Positions 15,597 through 24,797 are shown, counted from the stretch's first letter. The stretch: 64,000 nucleotides of DNA from Streptomyces pseudovenezuelae (GCF_029892565.1 NZ_JARXVH010000010.1:186001-250000); one strand, 5' to 3'. Numbers and translations are program-made. Notes: generated by a model not told the origin, from the letters alone.

Positions 15597-17318
15597 TCAG
15601 GCTCTGTGCTGTGGCTGGAGCAGTTCGGGACGGGCCAGCATGTGGCGGGACGTCCGGCCCGGGGTGAGGGCCGCGCGGGCGACGATCCAGCCCGCGAGAG
15701 CGTGCGGTTCGGCCGGATCGGCGTCCAGCGCGTCGGCGTATCGGGCGAGTGCGGTGGCCGGGTTTCCGGCAGCCAAGTGCTCGTCTGCGGTGAAGGGGGC
15801 ACTCGGACGGTCGGCGAACGCATAGGTGCGTACGTCGGGCCAGGACCCTCGGTCGGGACGGAAACGGAGGCCGGCCGGATCGTTCGCCGCGACGGAGTGC
15901 GGTGCGACGTTCCGCAGTCGCCATTCGGTGCGGTGCAGCGCGGCCGCGGTACGGGCCCGGTGGAGGGCGGACCGGTCCACGGGTTCACGCAGCCAGCCGT
16001 CGAGCGTCCGGGCCAGCCCGGCGACGAGCACCCGCCCCTGGGCCGTGAGCCTGCCGCTCGCCAGCAAGGTGCGTACGACCAGTCGGCCCTGCAGCCGGCG
16101 CAGCGCGAAGTGGTACGCGGCCGTCTCGGCATGCTCCGCATCGGCCAGACGTTCCCGCCAGAAGCCGGCGACGCCGATGAACGCGTAGGCGCCGTGCAGG
16201 AGCCCCGTGAGGTGCCGTGGATCGGCGCGCCATGGAGCGTAGTAGCGCTCCTCGCGGTCGTCGTCGAGGAGCGGAAACAGATGGAGCAGCGCGGCCAGCT
16301 TGCTGTGCTGGAACTCGTGGATGAAAGCCTCGGCGAGAGCGAGTGAGGAGGAGGGGCGAGCGATCACCATGGCGCCGTAGGAGTCACCACTGGTGGCGGA
16401 GACCCGCACGTCGGGGGGTGGCGGCGGAGTGGTGCTCGTTCGCCCCCACGGGACGACGGCCCGGATCGCCGTAGGGTCGAGCCGACCCAGTCCTGATTCC
16501 TCTTCCGCCCCGGTGAGAAGTCCCGCGGCCTCTTCGAACAACGTCTGCCAGACAGCGGCCTCGTCGGCGTCCAGTCGAGCCGGCGCGATGGGCTCGTCGA
16601 GATCGCGGTACGGGTCCAGGTCGTCGAGCGGGATGTCGACGGCGCCCGATGGTCCGGAGTGGACGAGTGTGCGCAGCGGGACCCAACGCGTGCCGGTGCC
16701 GACAGCATCGGTCTCCCCGCGAGCCGGAGCCGTCGAGGGGCGGCAGGTGAGTACGGCGCCCGGCTCGGAGGGTTCCGAGCCCGCGACCGCGGGGAGCGTC
16801 AAGGTCAGCTCGCCGTCGCGCGTCTGCGCCCTGGCGACCGTCACCCCGGCTTCCGCGGCTGCGAGTTGAGCCATTCCCAGGCAGGGAAGGTGCAGCGCAC
16901 CGTCGGTGAGCGGAACCAGGAGGTCCGCCTCGATGCGGGCGCGGAGTGCCGCCGTGATGGCCAGTGCCCCCAGTCGGCCGGCTTCTGCCCACAGGAGCGG
17001 GCCTTCCGAGATGCCGTGCAGGCGCCGCAGTACGTGTGTCAGCCAGCTGCCGACCTGGGGGGCCAGGATGAGCCTCTCGACCGCTTCGGGAGCCTGGCCG
17101 GCCGCGGCCTGGAGGACGCGCCAGGCTTTGGAATGCGGAGTGAGTGGTGTCGGCAGGGATTCGAGGTGCTCCTGAACGGTGCGCAACAGCAGGAGCCGCC
17201 GCACTCGTTCGCCGCGTTCGAGGAAGGCCAGGGCCTCGTACGAGCCGCCACCGGTGGCGAGTTCGGCGAGAAGGTGGTCGGGCATGCGCAACGGAGGTTG
17301 GGGCTGCTCGGTCGTCAT
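15597..17318 (-). CDS. HExxH-motif protein, candidate alpha-ketoglutarate-dependent peptide beta-hydroxylase
   Basis: 573 residues. The signature is AFIHEFQHSK with H334, E335 and H338. Unlike metalloproteases it sits in the family of HExxH proteins coding next to short peptides in actinobacteria, members of which act as alpha-ketoglutarate-dependent peptide beta-hydroxylases. The N-terminal half is helical and Leu-rich, and a TPR-like tail (AGNPATALARYADALDADP) ends the protein. It lies between the candidate substrate peptide gene (84 bp upstream) and the stand-alone NB-ARC-TPR gene. ATG 17318 has GGAGG ten bases upstream. No radical SAM partner is present in the window. Confidence 0.72.
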   Translation of the reverse strand: MTTEQPQPPLRMPDHLLAELATGGGSYEALAFLERGERVRRLLLLRTVQEHLESLPTPLTPHSKAWRVLQAAAGQAPEAVERLILAPQVGSWLTHVLRRLHGISEGPLLWAEAGRLGALAITAALRARIEADLLVPLTDGALHLPCLGMAQLAAAEAGVTVARAQTRDGELTLTLPAVAGSEPSEPGAVLTCRPSTAPARGETDAVGTGTRWVPLRTLVHSGPSGAVDIPLDDLDPYRDLDEPIAPARLDADEAAVWQTLFEEAAGLLTGAEEESGLGRLDPTAIRAVVPWGRTSTTPPPPPDVRVSATSGDSYGAMVIARPSSSLALAEAFIHEFQHSKLAALLHLFPLLDDDREERYYAPWRADPRHLTGLLHGAYAFIGVAGFWRERLADAEHAETAAYHFALRRLQGRLVVRTLLASGRLTAQGRVLVAGLARTLDGWLREPVDRSALHRARTAAALHRTEWRLRNVAPHSVAANDPAGLRFRPDRGSWPDVRTYAFADRPSAPFTADEHLAAGNPATALARYADALDADPAEPHALAGWIVARAALTPGRTSRHMLARPELLQPQHRA

Positions 17319-17402
17319 TGCCGGAGAACCTCCGTCGTGCGTGCGATCAGGCGGGAGGAACTGTCCGCTCCTCGCGTGTGGGGCGGGGCGGCCGCACCCT
17401 CG

Positions 17403-17630
17403 CTATTCCGCTCTCCCCGGCTCGCCGCCGCCTCGCATACTGCTGCGCGGGCGCAGGACTTCCGCCAGGAGGCGGTCGCTGCGACCGAGTGGCGTCAGGG
17501 TGTCGAAGGCGGTGAGAGGCAGGTGGGCGAGGTCGGTCAGATCCGACTCCCAGACCCGGGCTCCGACGCTGGAAACCCCTTCACCGACGGTGGCTTGGAC
17601 GTCGGGCACATGGGTCAGCGGCCGGTGCAA
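17403..17630 (-). CDS. Candidate small substrate peptide of the HExxH enzyme
   Basis: A 75-residue frame starting at TTG 17630, with GGGGGAGG four bases upstream; the frame is open to ATG 17735 but that extension has unlikely composition and no good ribosome site. The middle contains ESDLTDLAHLPLTAFDTL followed by SDRLLAEVLR, an acidic/Leu pattern like the leader region of FxsA-type peptides. The C-terminus is short, basic and Gly/Ser-rich and does not end in FxSxx. Position directly upstream of the HExxH gene supports a substrate role. It could instead be a non-coding gap with a chance ORF. Confidence 0.42.
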   Translation of the reverse strand: MHRPLTHVPDVQATVGEGVSSVGARVWESDLTDLAHLPLTAFDTLTPLGRSDRLLAEVLRPRSSMRGGGEPGRAE

Positions 17631-17829
17631 GGTGCCTCCCCCTTCGTTCTCATGGCGGTCTACGGGCCAACTGTGCCGGTGGGTTGCGGCGAAGCCCCGC
17701 CAGATCATTGCACAAGATTCCCTGTGTCTCTTCACGGCGCTCTGTGGCGCCGAAGCACGCCTTGGCGCCCAGGTCGGGGCCCGTCGATGCAGGGCTCAAG
17801 ACGGCAGCCGGAGGCCACCGTTGGTCCCG

Positions 17830-20800
17830 TCACAGCGGCATGGGCGCCATGTCGCACTGAATCCGTCGGCGCAGCCGTGCCGCCTGGAGCCACGGGTGAT
17901 CCCCACGCACCACCCGCGTGAATCCCTCCACCGCCCTGCGCTCCATCTCGTCCGCGTCGGCACCACGGCCCAGCCCGCGCAGGTCCAGGGCCAGGTTCGC
18001 GATGCAGGACAAGGTCAGTGGGTGGTCTTCGCCCGCGACCTGGGTGAGCAGCGGAAGATTGGCACGGTCCATCTCGTGGGCCTGTCCGAAGTCGAGGCGT
18101 GCGTACGCCGCGTTGGCCCTGCCCAGGTCGACTGTCAGCGTGGTCACATGGTGGGGACCGACCACCTCGGCAAGTCTGCGAGCCGCGTCGTCCTCCAATT
18201 GCTGGGCGGCGTCGAGGTCGCCGAGGTCCTGCAGCGTGGCGGCAAGATTCGCCTTGGCAAGCAAGGTGTGCCCGTGGTTCTCACCGAATCGTCGGGTGAG
18301 GCGCCGTATCGTGTCCTCACCAAGCCATCGCGAACCCTCGAGATCACCGGCGACGCGGCGATCCACGGTGACATTGATAGCGGTCGACATCGTGTCGGTG
18401 TGATCAGGGCCGTAGGCGGTCACCAGATGGCGCAGAACCTGCTCGGCGAGCTTGGCGGCATCGGCGATCGCTCCGTCACGGCGCCGGCACACGGCGAGAT
18501 TGCCTGCGATGCGGAGCGTGAGGGGGTTGTCCTCGCCGAGCGAGGCATGCGCCTGGCGGTAGACGTCCTCCAGAAAGACACGGGCGGCGGGGTAGTCGCC
18601 GCTCTCTCGCATGTCGATCGCAACGCCATTGAGGGTGTTGAGCGTCAGCGAGCTGGCCGGGCCGAACAGTTCCTCGCGCAGCCGTGCTGTCTCCTGGTTC
18701 ATAGGCAGCGCCTCACGGAACTGACCGCACAGCCGCAGGTCGACCCCCCAACTGTGCGCTGCCCGCAGCGTGACCTGGTCATAGAGTCCGACCTCGGTAC
18801 GGGCCCATTCGGTGGCTTCCTTCCCCAGATCTCGCGCTTCCGCGAACCTGCCCTGGTAGCGCCGCGCGTCGGCCAGCTCGATCATGGAGTCGATGAGATC
18901 CTCCGGGTCGACGTCCACCCGGCGCGAGACCTCCAGCGCCGTCTCGTTGAGCGGGATGGACTGACCGGCCTCGCCGACGACGCGCAGCAGGAACGCCAGG
19001 ATCTTCGAAATACGGATGACGTGGATGTTCTCCTCGCCCGACGCGTCGAGCCATGCGGAGTAGGCCTGCCTGGCGAAATCGACAGCGCTTTGGTGATCGC
19101 CCCAGTAGTAGAGAAACAGCACGGTGTCGTAGACCAGGTCGCGTACATACGTGTCCGTACTCGTCGCCGTCTGCGAGCTGAATGCGTGCGGCAACAGGGC
19201 CTGGTAGGCGGGCCATTCCTGAGAGGAGGCGTAGTGGCCGGGTTTGGCCGCCGACAGGAGCTGGTGGGCCGCGTTCCGCATGCGCTCACGTTCCTCGGGA
19301 CCCAGTTTGGCGAGGAGCACGTTCTGCAGCAGTCGGTGCATTTGCAGCGTGTCGAACCGAAGGTCCAGCTTCACCAGCGAGAACCGGGTCAAGTCACGGA
19401 TGGCCCGACTCAGTTTGATCGACTCTCGCAGAATGGGGTCGACCTCGGGTGTGATGTCGATGCCGCGGCCCTTGCGCAGCATGGCCAGTGGGACCGGCTC
19501 GGGAGCCATGCAGGCGCAGATGTCGAGGAGCTCTCGGGCTCCCGGGCTGTTCTCCTTGATCCGCTCCAGCGAGATGTCCCACGCCGCCGCGACCGAAACC
19601 GGATAGTCGGGGGCCGGGTCGAGATGCAGGATTTCGGGGCTGCGCCTATTCAGCAGTTCGAGGTAGTCGTCGACCAGCATCCCCGTGACCGCACGCCAGG
19701 CCCCCGCCTGCTCCACGGCGAGCGGTAGGTCCCCCAGGGCCGAGGCGAGCCGGTCGGCATCGACTTCGGACAGGTCCGGGGAGCGCTTCTGGAGCAGTTC
19801 GATCGATTCCTCGCGCTCGAACACGTTCACCGGCAGCGGGGTTGCCACGCGCTCCCATTCGCGGTTGCGGGACGTAACGATGATCTTCCCAGGACCGTTT
19901 GCAGGGAAGTAGCTGCGCACGGCCTCGACGTCCTCGGCGTTGTCGAAGATCAGCAGCCAGTTGTCGTACGGCACTCCCGTGCGCAACGCCTCCAGGACCG
20001 CCGGCACAGCCGTGTTGGCCGCGGGAGCACCGCCGCCGTCCTGCCCCGCGAGGGGGAGCCGCAACCGCGCGGCCAGACCGGCGAGCGCGGTCAGGATGAG
20101 ACTTTCCCGTTCGGCGGGGATCCAGCAGATCACCTTGTAGTCGAGCTGGTGCCGATACACGTACTCGAGCGCCAGTTGGGACTTCCCCACGCCCCCCATT
20201 CCGTGCAACGCGTGCGGCAGCACGGCCGCGGTGTCCTGCCCCGCGAGCTGTTCCTCGACTGCCTGCAGCAGAGCTGCGCGGCCCACGAACGACGTGTTCC
20301 TCAGCGGAACGTTCACCAGGAGGGCGGGCCCTCCCGTCGAGTTCATCTCCATGCCTGGCCGTGCCTCCGTGAGGTTCCCAGTCCGGTCGGGACGCGGTCC
20401 TTGCTCGTCTTCGAGTGATGTCCCCGTCGTCGGTTGATCACCCTGAAGTCCCTCCAGCGCCGACGGGGTTCCGTCAACAGCCGGGTTGCTCTCCTCTATC
20501 CGACGGGCCCGCTCGGAGTACGGCCCCGAAAGCGCGCGCATGACGGCGAGTTCGGAGTGGTGCCAGCCGCGAGCACTCGGATCGGGCAGGGTGGCTCCCG
20601 CCGGATCGCGCAAGGCGGCACGGAGTGCTACACCGCGTGCGCCGGCGGCAGGCAGCTCGCCCAGAATGCTGACTATGGCGGCCAGTTGAGAGCGGGTGGT
20701 CGTGGCAAGAAGAGCCTCGCGCACTCCTTCGGCGAATTCGGGTTCCGTACCGAAGCCACCCCAGTCGATCAGTCCGCCCATCAGGATCTCGGCCAGATGA

Positions 20801-22143
20801 TCAGGTCCGCTCTCCGGCATCGTCCGCTTGCGGAGCTCGTCGATGAGGTCGAACTCGAAGGGAACGGCAGCCAGTTGGGTGGCAAGCCGACGGGCCGTGG
20901 GCGTGGCCAGGGTGAAGAAGCGCCTTACCGCCGCGGCAGCGGCACGGGGATGACGGGGTGCGCGCAAGCCGGGTGCCGGTGCTCCCTTCTCCAGCGTTCC
21001 GGCCAGCACCATGGGCAACTCACGGCCTACCCCCGGCTCTCCGGTGACCAGTTCGGCCCAGGCTCCGATGGACCCCGGTTTCAAGGAGAGCACCGGGACC
21101 GGCACGGTGGTGTCCCGAGCCTCCGGCAGAGGACGCATGGGGTCGGATCCGCCCCATGGCAGCCGTACGCCGAGGCGTCGGTTGGGCGCCCCGAAACCTC
21201 CGGCTTCCAGCATCACGTGGTACGGATAGAGGGACGACCGATGCCGCGCATAGGGCGCCAACAGATGCAGGACGGCCGTCGGACCGGCCCGGCCGAGGCA
21301 CTCGAGCAACTGGTCGGCGGCGGGTCCGGCCCACCCGTGCCCCAGCCCGTCGGTGACGACCAGGAAGACCCGGTCTCCCCTCCCGCTGAGGATCTCCCCC
21401 AGATCGGCCGTGATGCGTTCCGCGCCCCACCGCAGTGTCGGCTGTCCGATACGAGGCACGTCCAGCCCGACGATGCGTACGGCCCGGAAAGCGCCGCTGT
21501 GTTCTGCGGCGAGGGACAGACTGGCCGTGGACTCACGCCAGACCGCCATGGTGGGAGCATGGTCGACCAGGAGAACGAGATCGAACGCCGTCGAGGTGGC
21601 CGGCTGGAACCACGGCATCCACAGCCCGTCCGAAACTCCCCGCTCGGCCGTGGCCTCTTCGTCCAGTTGCACGGCGGTGTGCGACGGCACACGGCGCGCC
21701 AGTCGGTGCAGTGCACGGGCCAGCAGTGCGGATTGACGCCCCGACCCCGGCGCGCTGTCGGGGCGTGTCAGGACGGGCCGCCCCAGATGTACCTGGTCGG
21801 GACCCTCCGGGTCGGGCGCGGGTAACGGCCGAGAGACCGGGAAGCTCTCGTCGTTCGACTGTTCGGGGCGTTCTCCGAGCGGTGGAGTGGGTGCTGACGA
21901 TGGTGTCCCGCCGCTGGGCTCGCTCTCCTGGGTGTCCTCCACCGCAGCCGGCGGGGTGTGCCGTCCTGTCCGGTGCCAGTACGCGCTCAGCCAGACTGCG
22001 TCCGCCAGCTCCTGCCAGTGGGGAGCGGATTCGGAACGGTCCGGGAGAGGGGCTGACGCCCCTCCCGGCTCATACGCAGGATCCCCTGGCCCCGCACCGA
22101 ATTCGTCGGGTCCAGGTGCCCGCTCCCGGGGTAAGCCGGTCAT
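17830..22143 (-). CDS. Fusion of vWA-like (SAV_2336-type) region with NB-ARC and TPR repeats
   Basis: 1437 residues. Residues about 1-140 are a disordered Pro/Glu/Ser-rich lead. About 180-335 is a von Willebrand A-like fold: FDLVLLVDHAP at the first strand (degenerate MIDAS, DxSxS not intact) and VFLVVTDGLGHGW at the next metal position. About 340-545 is a helical region of the kind following SAV_2336-type N-termini. After a linker, about 607-1437 repeat the architecture of the stand-alone NB-ARC-TPR protein: SFVGR, Walker A GMGGVGKSQL (about 645), WLLIFDNAEDV, TSRNREW, TPRs, and a CDMAPMPL end. ATG 22143 directly follows the MoxR stop (TGAATG). The fusion puts sensor/switch and vWA partner of MoxR in one chain. 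Confidence 0.82.
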   Translation of the reverse strand: MTGLPRERAPGPDEFGAGPGDPAYEPGGASAPLPDRSESAPHWQELADAVWLSAYWHRTGRHTPPAAVEDTQESEPSGGTPSSAPTPPLGERPEQSNDESFPVSRPLPAPDPEGPDQVHLGRPVLTRPDSAPGSGRQSALLARALHRLARRVPSHTAVQLDEEATAERGVSDGLWMPWFQPATSTAFDLVLLVDHAPTMAVWRESTASLSLAAEHSGAFRAVRIVGLDVPRIGQPTLRWGAERITADLGEILSGRGDRVFLVVTDGLGHGWAGPAADQLLECLGRAGPTAVLHLLAPYARHRSSLYPYHVMLEAGGFGAPNRRLGVRLPWGGSDPMRPLPEARDTTVPVPVLSLKPGSIGAWAELVTGEPGVGRELPMVLAGTLEKGAPAPGLRAPRHPRAAAAAVRRFFTLATPTARRLATQLAAVPFEFDLIDELRKRTMPESGPDHLAEILMGGLIDWGGFGTEPEFAEGVREALLATTTRSQLAAIVSILGELPAAGARGVALRAALRDPAGATLPDPSARGWHHSELAVMRALSGPYSERARRIEESNPAVDGTPSALEGLQGDQPTTGTSLEDEQGPRPDRTGNLTEARPGMEMNSTGGPALLVNVPLRNTSFVGRAALLQAVEEQLAGQDTAAVLPHALHGMGGVGKSQLALEYVYRHQLDYKVICWIPAERESLILTALAGLAARLRLPLAGQDGGGAPAANTAVPAVLEALRTGVPYDNWLLIFDNAEDVEAVRSYFPANGPGKIIVTSRNREWERVATPLPVNVFEREESIELLQKRSPDLSEVDADRLASALGDLPLAVEQAGAWRAVTGMLVDDYLELLNRRSPEILHLDPAPDYPVSVAAAWDISLERIKENSPGARELLDICACMAPEPVPLAMLRKGRGIDITPEVDPILRESIKLSRAIRDLTRFSLVKLDLRFDTLQMHRLLQNVLLAKLGPEERERMRNAAHQLLSAAKPGHYASSQEWPAYQALLPHAFSSQTATSTDTYVRDLVYDTVLFLYYWGDHQSAVDFARQAYSAWLDASGEENIHVIRISKILAFLLRVVGEAGQSIPLNETALEVSRRVDVDPEDLIDSMIELADARRYQGRFAEARDLGKEATEWARTEVGLYDQVTLRAAHSWGVDLRLCGQFREALPMNQETARLREELFGPASSLTLNTLNGVAIDMRESGDYPAARVFLEDVYRQAHASLGEDNPLTLRIAGNLAVCRRRDGAIADAAKLAEQVLRHLVTAYGPDHTDTMSTAINVTVDRRVAGDLEGSRWLGEDTIRRLTRRFGENHGHTLLAKANLAATLQDLGDLDAAQQLEDDAARRLAEVVGPHHVTTLTVDLGRANAAYARLDFGQAHEMDRANLPLLTQVAGEDHPLTLSCIANLALDLRGLGRGADADEMERRAVEGFTRVVRGDHPWLQAARLRRRIQCDMAPMPL

Positions 22144-23232
22144 TCAGCGGCCCTTCGCGAGGTCGCGGAGCAGCATTTCAACGAGCTTACGCCCGTCGGC
22201 GTCGGCTTGGAAACCACCCGCAGTAGTCAACTGCACTGCGTTCAGCAACTGGTCGAGCGAGTGGGTGCCCCCACTCCGTACACGGCGGATGTACTCGTCC
22301 ACCAGGCGCTCCGCCCCCTCCGGGCGCGCCCTCAAGTGGCTCTCCACGATGGCCAGTAGCTGCTCTCGGGTGGGCGGTCGCATCTCCAGTGGTAGGCAGC
22401 GTCGGCGGAACGCCGCCGGGAACTCCCGCTCCCCGTTGCTGGTGATCACCACGACAGGGAACTCCTGGCACTCCACCCGGCCCTCACGCACCACCGCGTG
22501 CCCGCCGGGGTCGCTGGTGTGGACACGGGCCGACTCGGCCGCGTCACGCACCAGTTCGGGGATCTCGTAGCTTCCGTTCTCCAGGACGTGCAACAGGTCG
22601 TTGGGCAGGTCGATGTCGCTCTTGTCCAACTCGTCGATGAGCAGGACGCGGGGACGGCCGTAGGGCAGCAGGGCAGTCCCCAGAGCGCCGAGCGAGATGA
22701 ACTCCCCCAGTGTGGGCGTCGGTTGACGGTCAGGCGGGAGGACGCTCTGCATGTCGTCGACCGCCTCTTCTCCGGGCTCCTCGCCGACCGCTTCCCTCAG
22801 TCCCGCTCGCCAGGCGGCGATGGCCTGTGCCCGTCCCAGGGCGTCGTACGTGTGGAGTCCGTCGCGCAGCGTGGTGCGGCTGACGATGTTCCATTCGAGG
22901 ACACGCCCAAGGCCGAGTTCGCGTCCGATGAGGAAGGCGAGGGTGGACTTCCCGATGCCGGGCGGCCCGGTGATCAGCAGCGGCCGGCGCAGCAGAAGCG
23001 CCGCGTTGATGATGTCGCTCTCCTCGGCGCCGAGTTGCCGTATCACGTCGCCGGGCCCCAGACGGCGCAGTGCGGCTTCCTCGTCGTCGGGCGGCGCCGG
23101 TAGAGGCGGTCCGCCGCGGAACCTGCGCCAGGGCGGTGGCTCCGGCATCTCCGGCGGCATGCCGTCGGGGGCGCGTCCGGTGGCATGGAAGACGTGCCAT
23201 TCCTGCCGCCCCTGTGCCTCTGGCACGCTCAT
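22144..23232 (-). CDS. MoxR-type AAA+ ATPase
   Basis: 362 residues from ATG 23232; GTG 23235 is the alternative, and GAGGAG suits both. Walker A is GPPGIGKST (about 89-97), Walker B is VLLIDELDKSD, sensor-1 is VVVITSNGE and RRRCLP carries arginine-finger candidates. MoxR ATPases remodel partners together with vWA proteins; here the partner is the fused vWA-like protein encoded immediately downstream, while the VMAP-like gene immediately upstream overlaps this start. The three-gene order matches the vWA-MoxR-VMAP ternary systems described for bacterial conflict loci. Confidence 0.85.
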   Translation of the reverse strand: MSVPEAQGRQEWHVFHATGRAPDGMPPEMPEPPPWRRFRGGPPLPAPPDDEEAALRRLGPGDVIRQLGAEESDIINAALLLRRPLLITGPPGIGKSTLAFLIGRELGLGRVLEWNIVSRTTLRDGLHTYDALGRAQAIAAWRAGLREAVGEEPGEEAVDDMQSVLPPDRQPTPTLGEFISLGALGTALLPYGRPRVLLIDELDKSDIDLPNDLLHVLENGSYEIPELVRDAAESARVHTSDPGGHAVVREGRVECQEFPVVVITSNGEREFPAAFRRRCLPLEMRPPTREQLLAIVESHLRARPEGAERLVDEYIRRVRSGGTHSLDQLLNAVQLTTAGGFQADADGRKLVEMLLRDLAKGR

Positions 23233-24797
23233 CACGGACTCTCCTCGCTGTCTGTGCTCTCGGCGCTCTTACCGCTCACGGCGACGTCGTCCACGACGAC
23301 CTGGATGTCCACCAGCCGATACGGGTCGTCCCAGAAGAACGCGATATGGCGGCCCAGCAGAAGCAGTCCGGCGACATCGAGCTCGGCCGTACGGCGCAAA
23401 CGGTGAATCGCAATGGGTATCTGGGCACACGCCGGTACCGCGGCGAACACTGCCGTGACCACCTCGCGCCGCTCCTCCAGGAACTCGCCGCGCCGATCCC
23501 AGACGGCGAGGCCGACCCCTTCCGCGATGGCCGCTTTGAGCGCATCCGTCGCGGCGCCGCCGTCAGGGGCGTCGATCACCACAGCCGTACGGCTCGGCTC
23601 GGCAGCCAGGGAGGCCAGCCACTCGTCGAGACGGTCGGCGTCACGTGCCTGCCAGCCGTGCACGCCGACGCCCTGGCTCTGCAGGGTGTTCCAGCGCTCC
23701 AGCCACTGCGTCCGGACCAGGGCGTCGTCCGTGCGCATCCGTTCCAGACTGCGCAGATGCACCCCGTACTTCAGTGCCAGCGGCAAGGGCTTGCCGTCAC
23801 CGGACCGCAGCTTCAACCCGGCCACATCGTGGTTGAGGAGGTCATAGGGGAGCACGAACTCGACGTAGGGAGGCGATTGCGGAACGCCCAACGGGACTTG
23901 CTCCTGCCGCCTGGGCGAGAGGCGGATCACCTGGCGCAGGGCGCGCTCGACCGCCGGGCCGAGCCCGTCGAGGCCGGTCGTCTCGGGTTCGGCGGGTTGC
24001 GGGTGCCAACGCCCGGGAACGGTGTTCAGCCACGGACGGACGACGATGTCTCCGGAGCCGTCGCGTGCCGGGTCGACGGCGACGACCAGGCACCTGGGAA
24101 TCGACGCGTCCGTTGTCACAACGGACCGTTCGGACCTGCGTTGCTCGAGTTCCGCGAGCAGGCCGGCGCGGTCGGCCCAACGGTGGGCCCAGGCGGAGAA
24201 GGAGAGCCTGCGTCCCGGGGTCCTGGACTGCTGTGCCGCGTGCTCCATCAGCAGGACGGCGGGAGGCAACCCGTCGGGCTGGACGTTCAACTCCAGCACA
24301 AAGCTGAAGAGTTGGATCACAGACAGGTGTAAAGGGAGGTCGAGATGCAGCTCACCAGCGAGCCCGTCCCGCAGCCCGATCTCGGACAGCCTCGTCTCGG
24401 CATCGTCCAGAAGTGCGAGGGCGGAACCGACGTCCTCCTCGGTGAGTGGGCCGAACAGTGGCGAGGCGATGCCGGTGGACGCGGCAGGGGATGTGAGCAA
24501 CTGCTCGAATCGGTCGGCGACCGAAGCTCCCTCGAAGACGCGGACGACATCGATCAGGATGCGCTCCCCCGCCATGACGCTGAGCGCCGCCCGAGCCATG
24601 GCGATGACGTCCTCGCGCTGTTTGACACCGCGGAGGTCGACACGCAGGTTCAACTGCTCGGAAAGCAACGTCGCAAAGTATGTGCGACCGGCTTGGTCCT
24701 CCAGGCAACCGAGCCCGCACAGGGCCTCGGTCAGACGGAACAGCAGGTCCCTGCCCGGTGCGCGCCCGAACTCACTTAATCCCGCCGCCGTTTCCAC
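23232..24797 (-). CDS. VMAP-like adaptor (vWA-MoxR-associated protein)
   Basis: 521 residues starting at GTG 24797, which has GGGGGAAGG three bases upstream; earlier ATGs in the frame lack a ribosome site. Residues about 17-100 form a helical module starting RDLLFRLTEALCGL and containing REDVIAMARAAL, similar in pattern to the C-terminal module of the caspase-like protein. The rest (about 110-510) alternates helical and beta segments, including RCLVVAVDPA, YVEFVLPYDLLNHDV and HIAFFWDDPYR, as expected for VMAP middle and C-terminal regions. It is the first gene of the island. The name rests on neighbours (MoxR, vWA, caspase) as much as on sequence. Confidence 0.65.
   Translation of the reverse strand: METAAGLSEFGRAPGRDLLFRLTEALCGLGCLEDQAGRTYFATLLSEQLNLRVDLRGVKQREDVIAMARAALSVMAGERILIDVVRVFEGASVADRFEQLLTSPAASTGIASPLFGPLTEEDVGSALALLDDAETRLSEIGLRDGLAGELHLDLPLHLSVIQLFSFVLELNVQPDGLPPAVLLMEHAAQQSRTPGRRLSFSAWAHRWADRAGLLAELEQRRSERSVVTTDASIPRCLVVAVDPARDGSGDIVVRPWLNTVPGRWHPQPAEPETTGLDGLGPAVERALRQVIRLSPRRQEQVPLGVPQSPPYVEFVLPYDLLNHDVAGLKLRSGDGKPLPLALKYGVHLRSLERMRTDDALVRTQWLERWNTLQSQGVGVHGWQARDADRLDEWLASLAAEPSRTAVVIDAPDGGAATDALKAAIAEGVGLAVWDRRGEFLEERREVVTAVFAAVPACAQIPIAIHRLRRTAELDVAGLLLLGRHIAFFWDDPYRLVDIQVVVDDVAVSGKSAESTDSEESP

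Noticed and set aside
10539..24797. A complete canonical FxSxx-COOH system
   Set aside because: NB-ARC-TPR and HExxH members are present, but no radical SAM gene and no peptide ending in FxSxx was found, so only a related or hybrid system is claimed.
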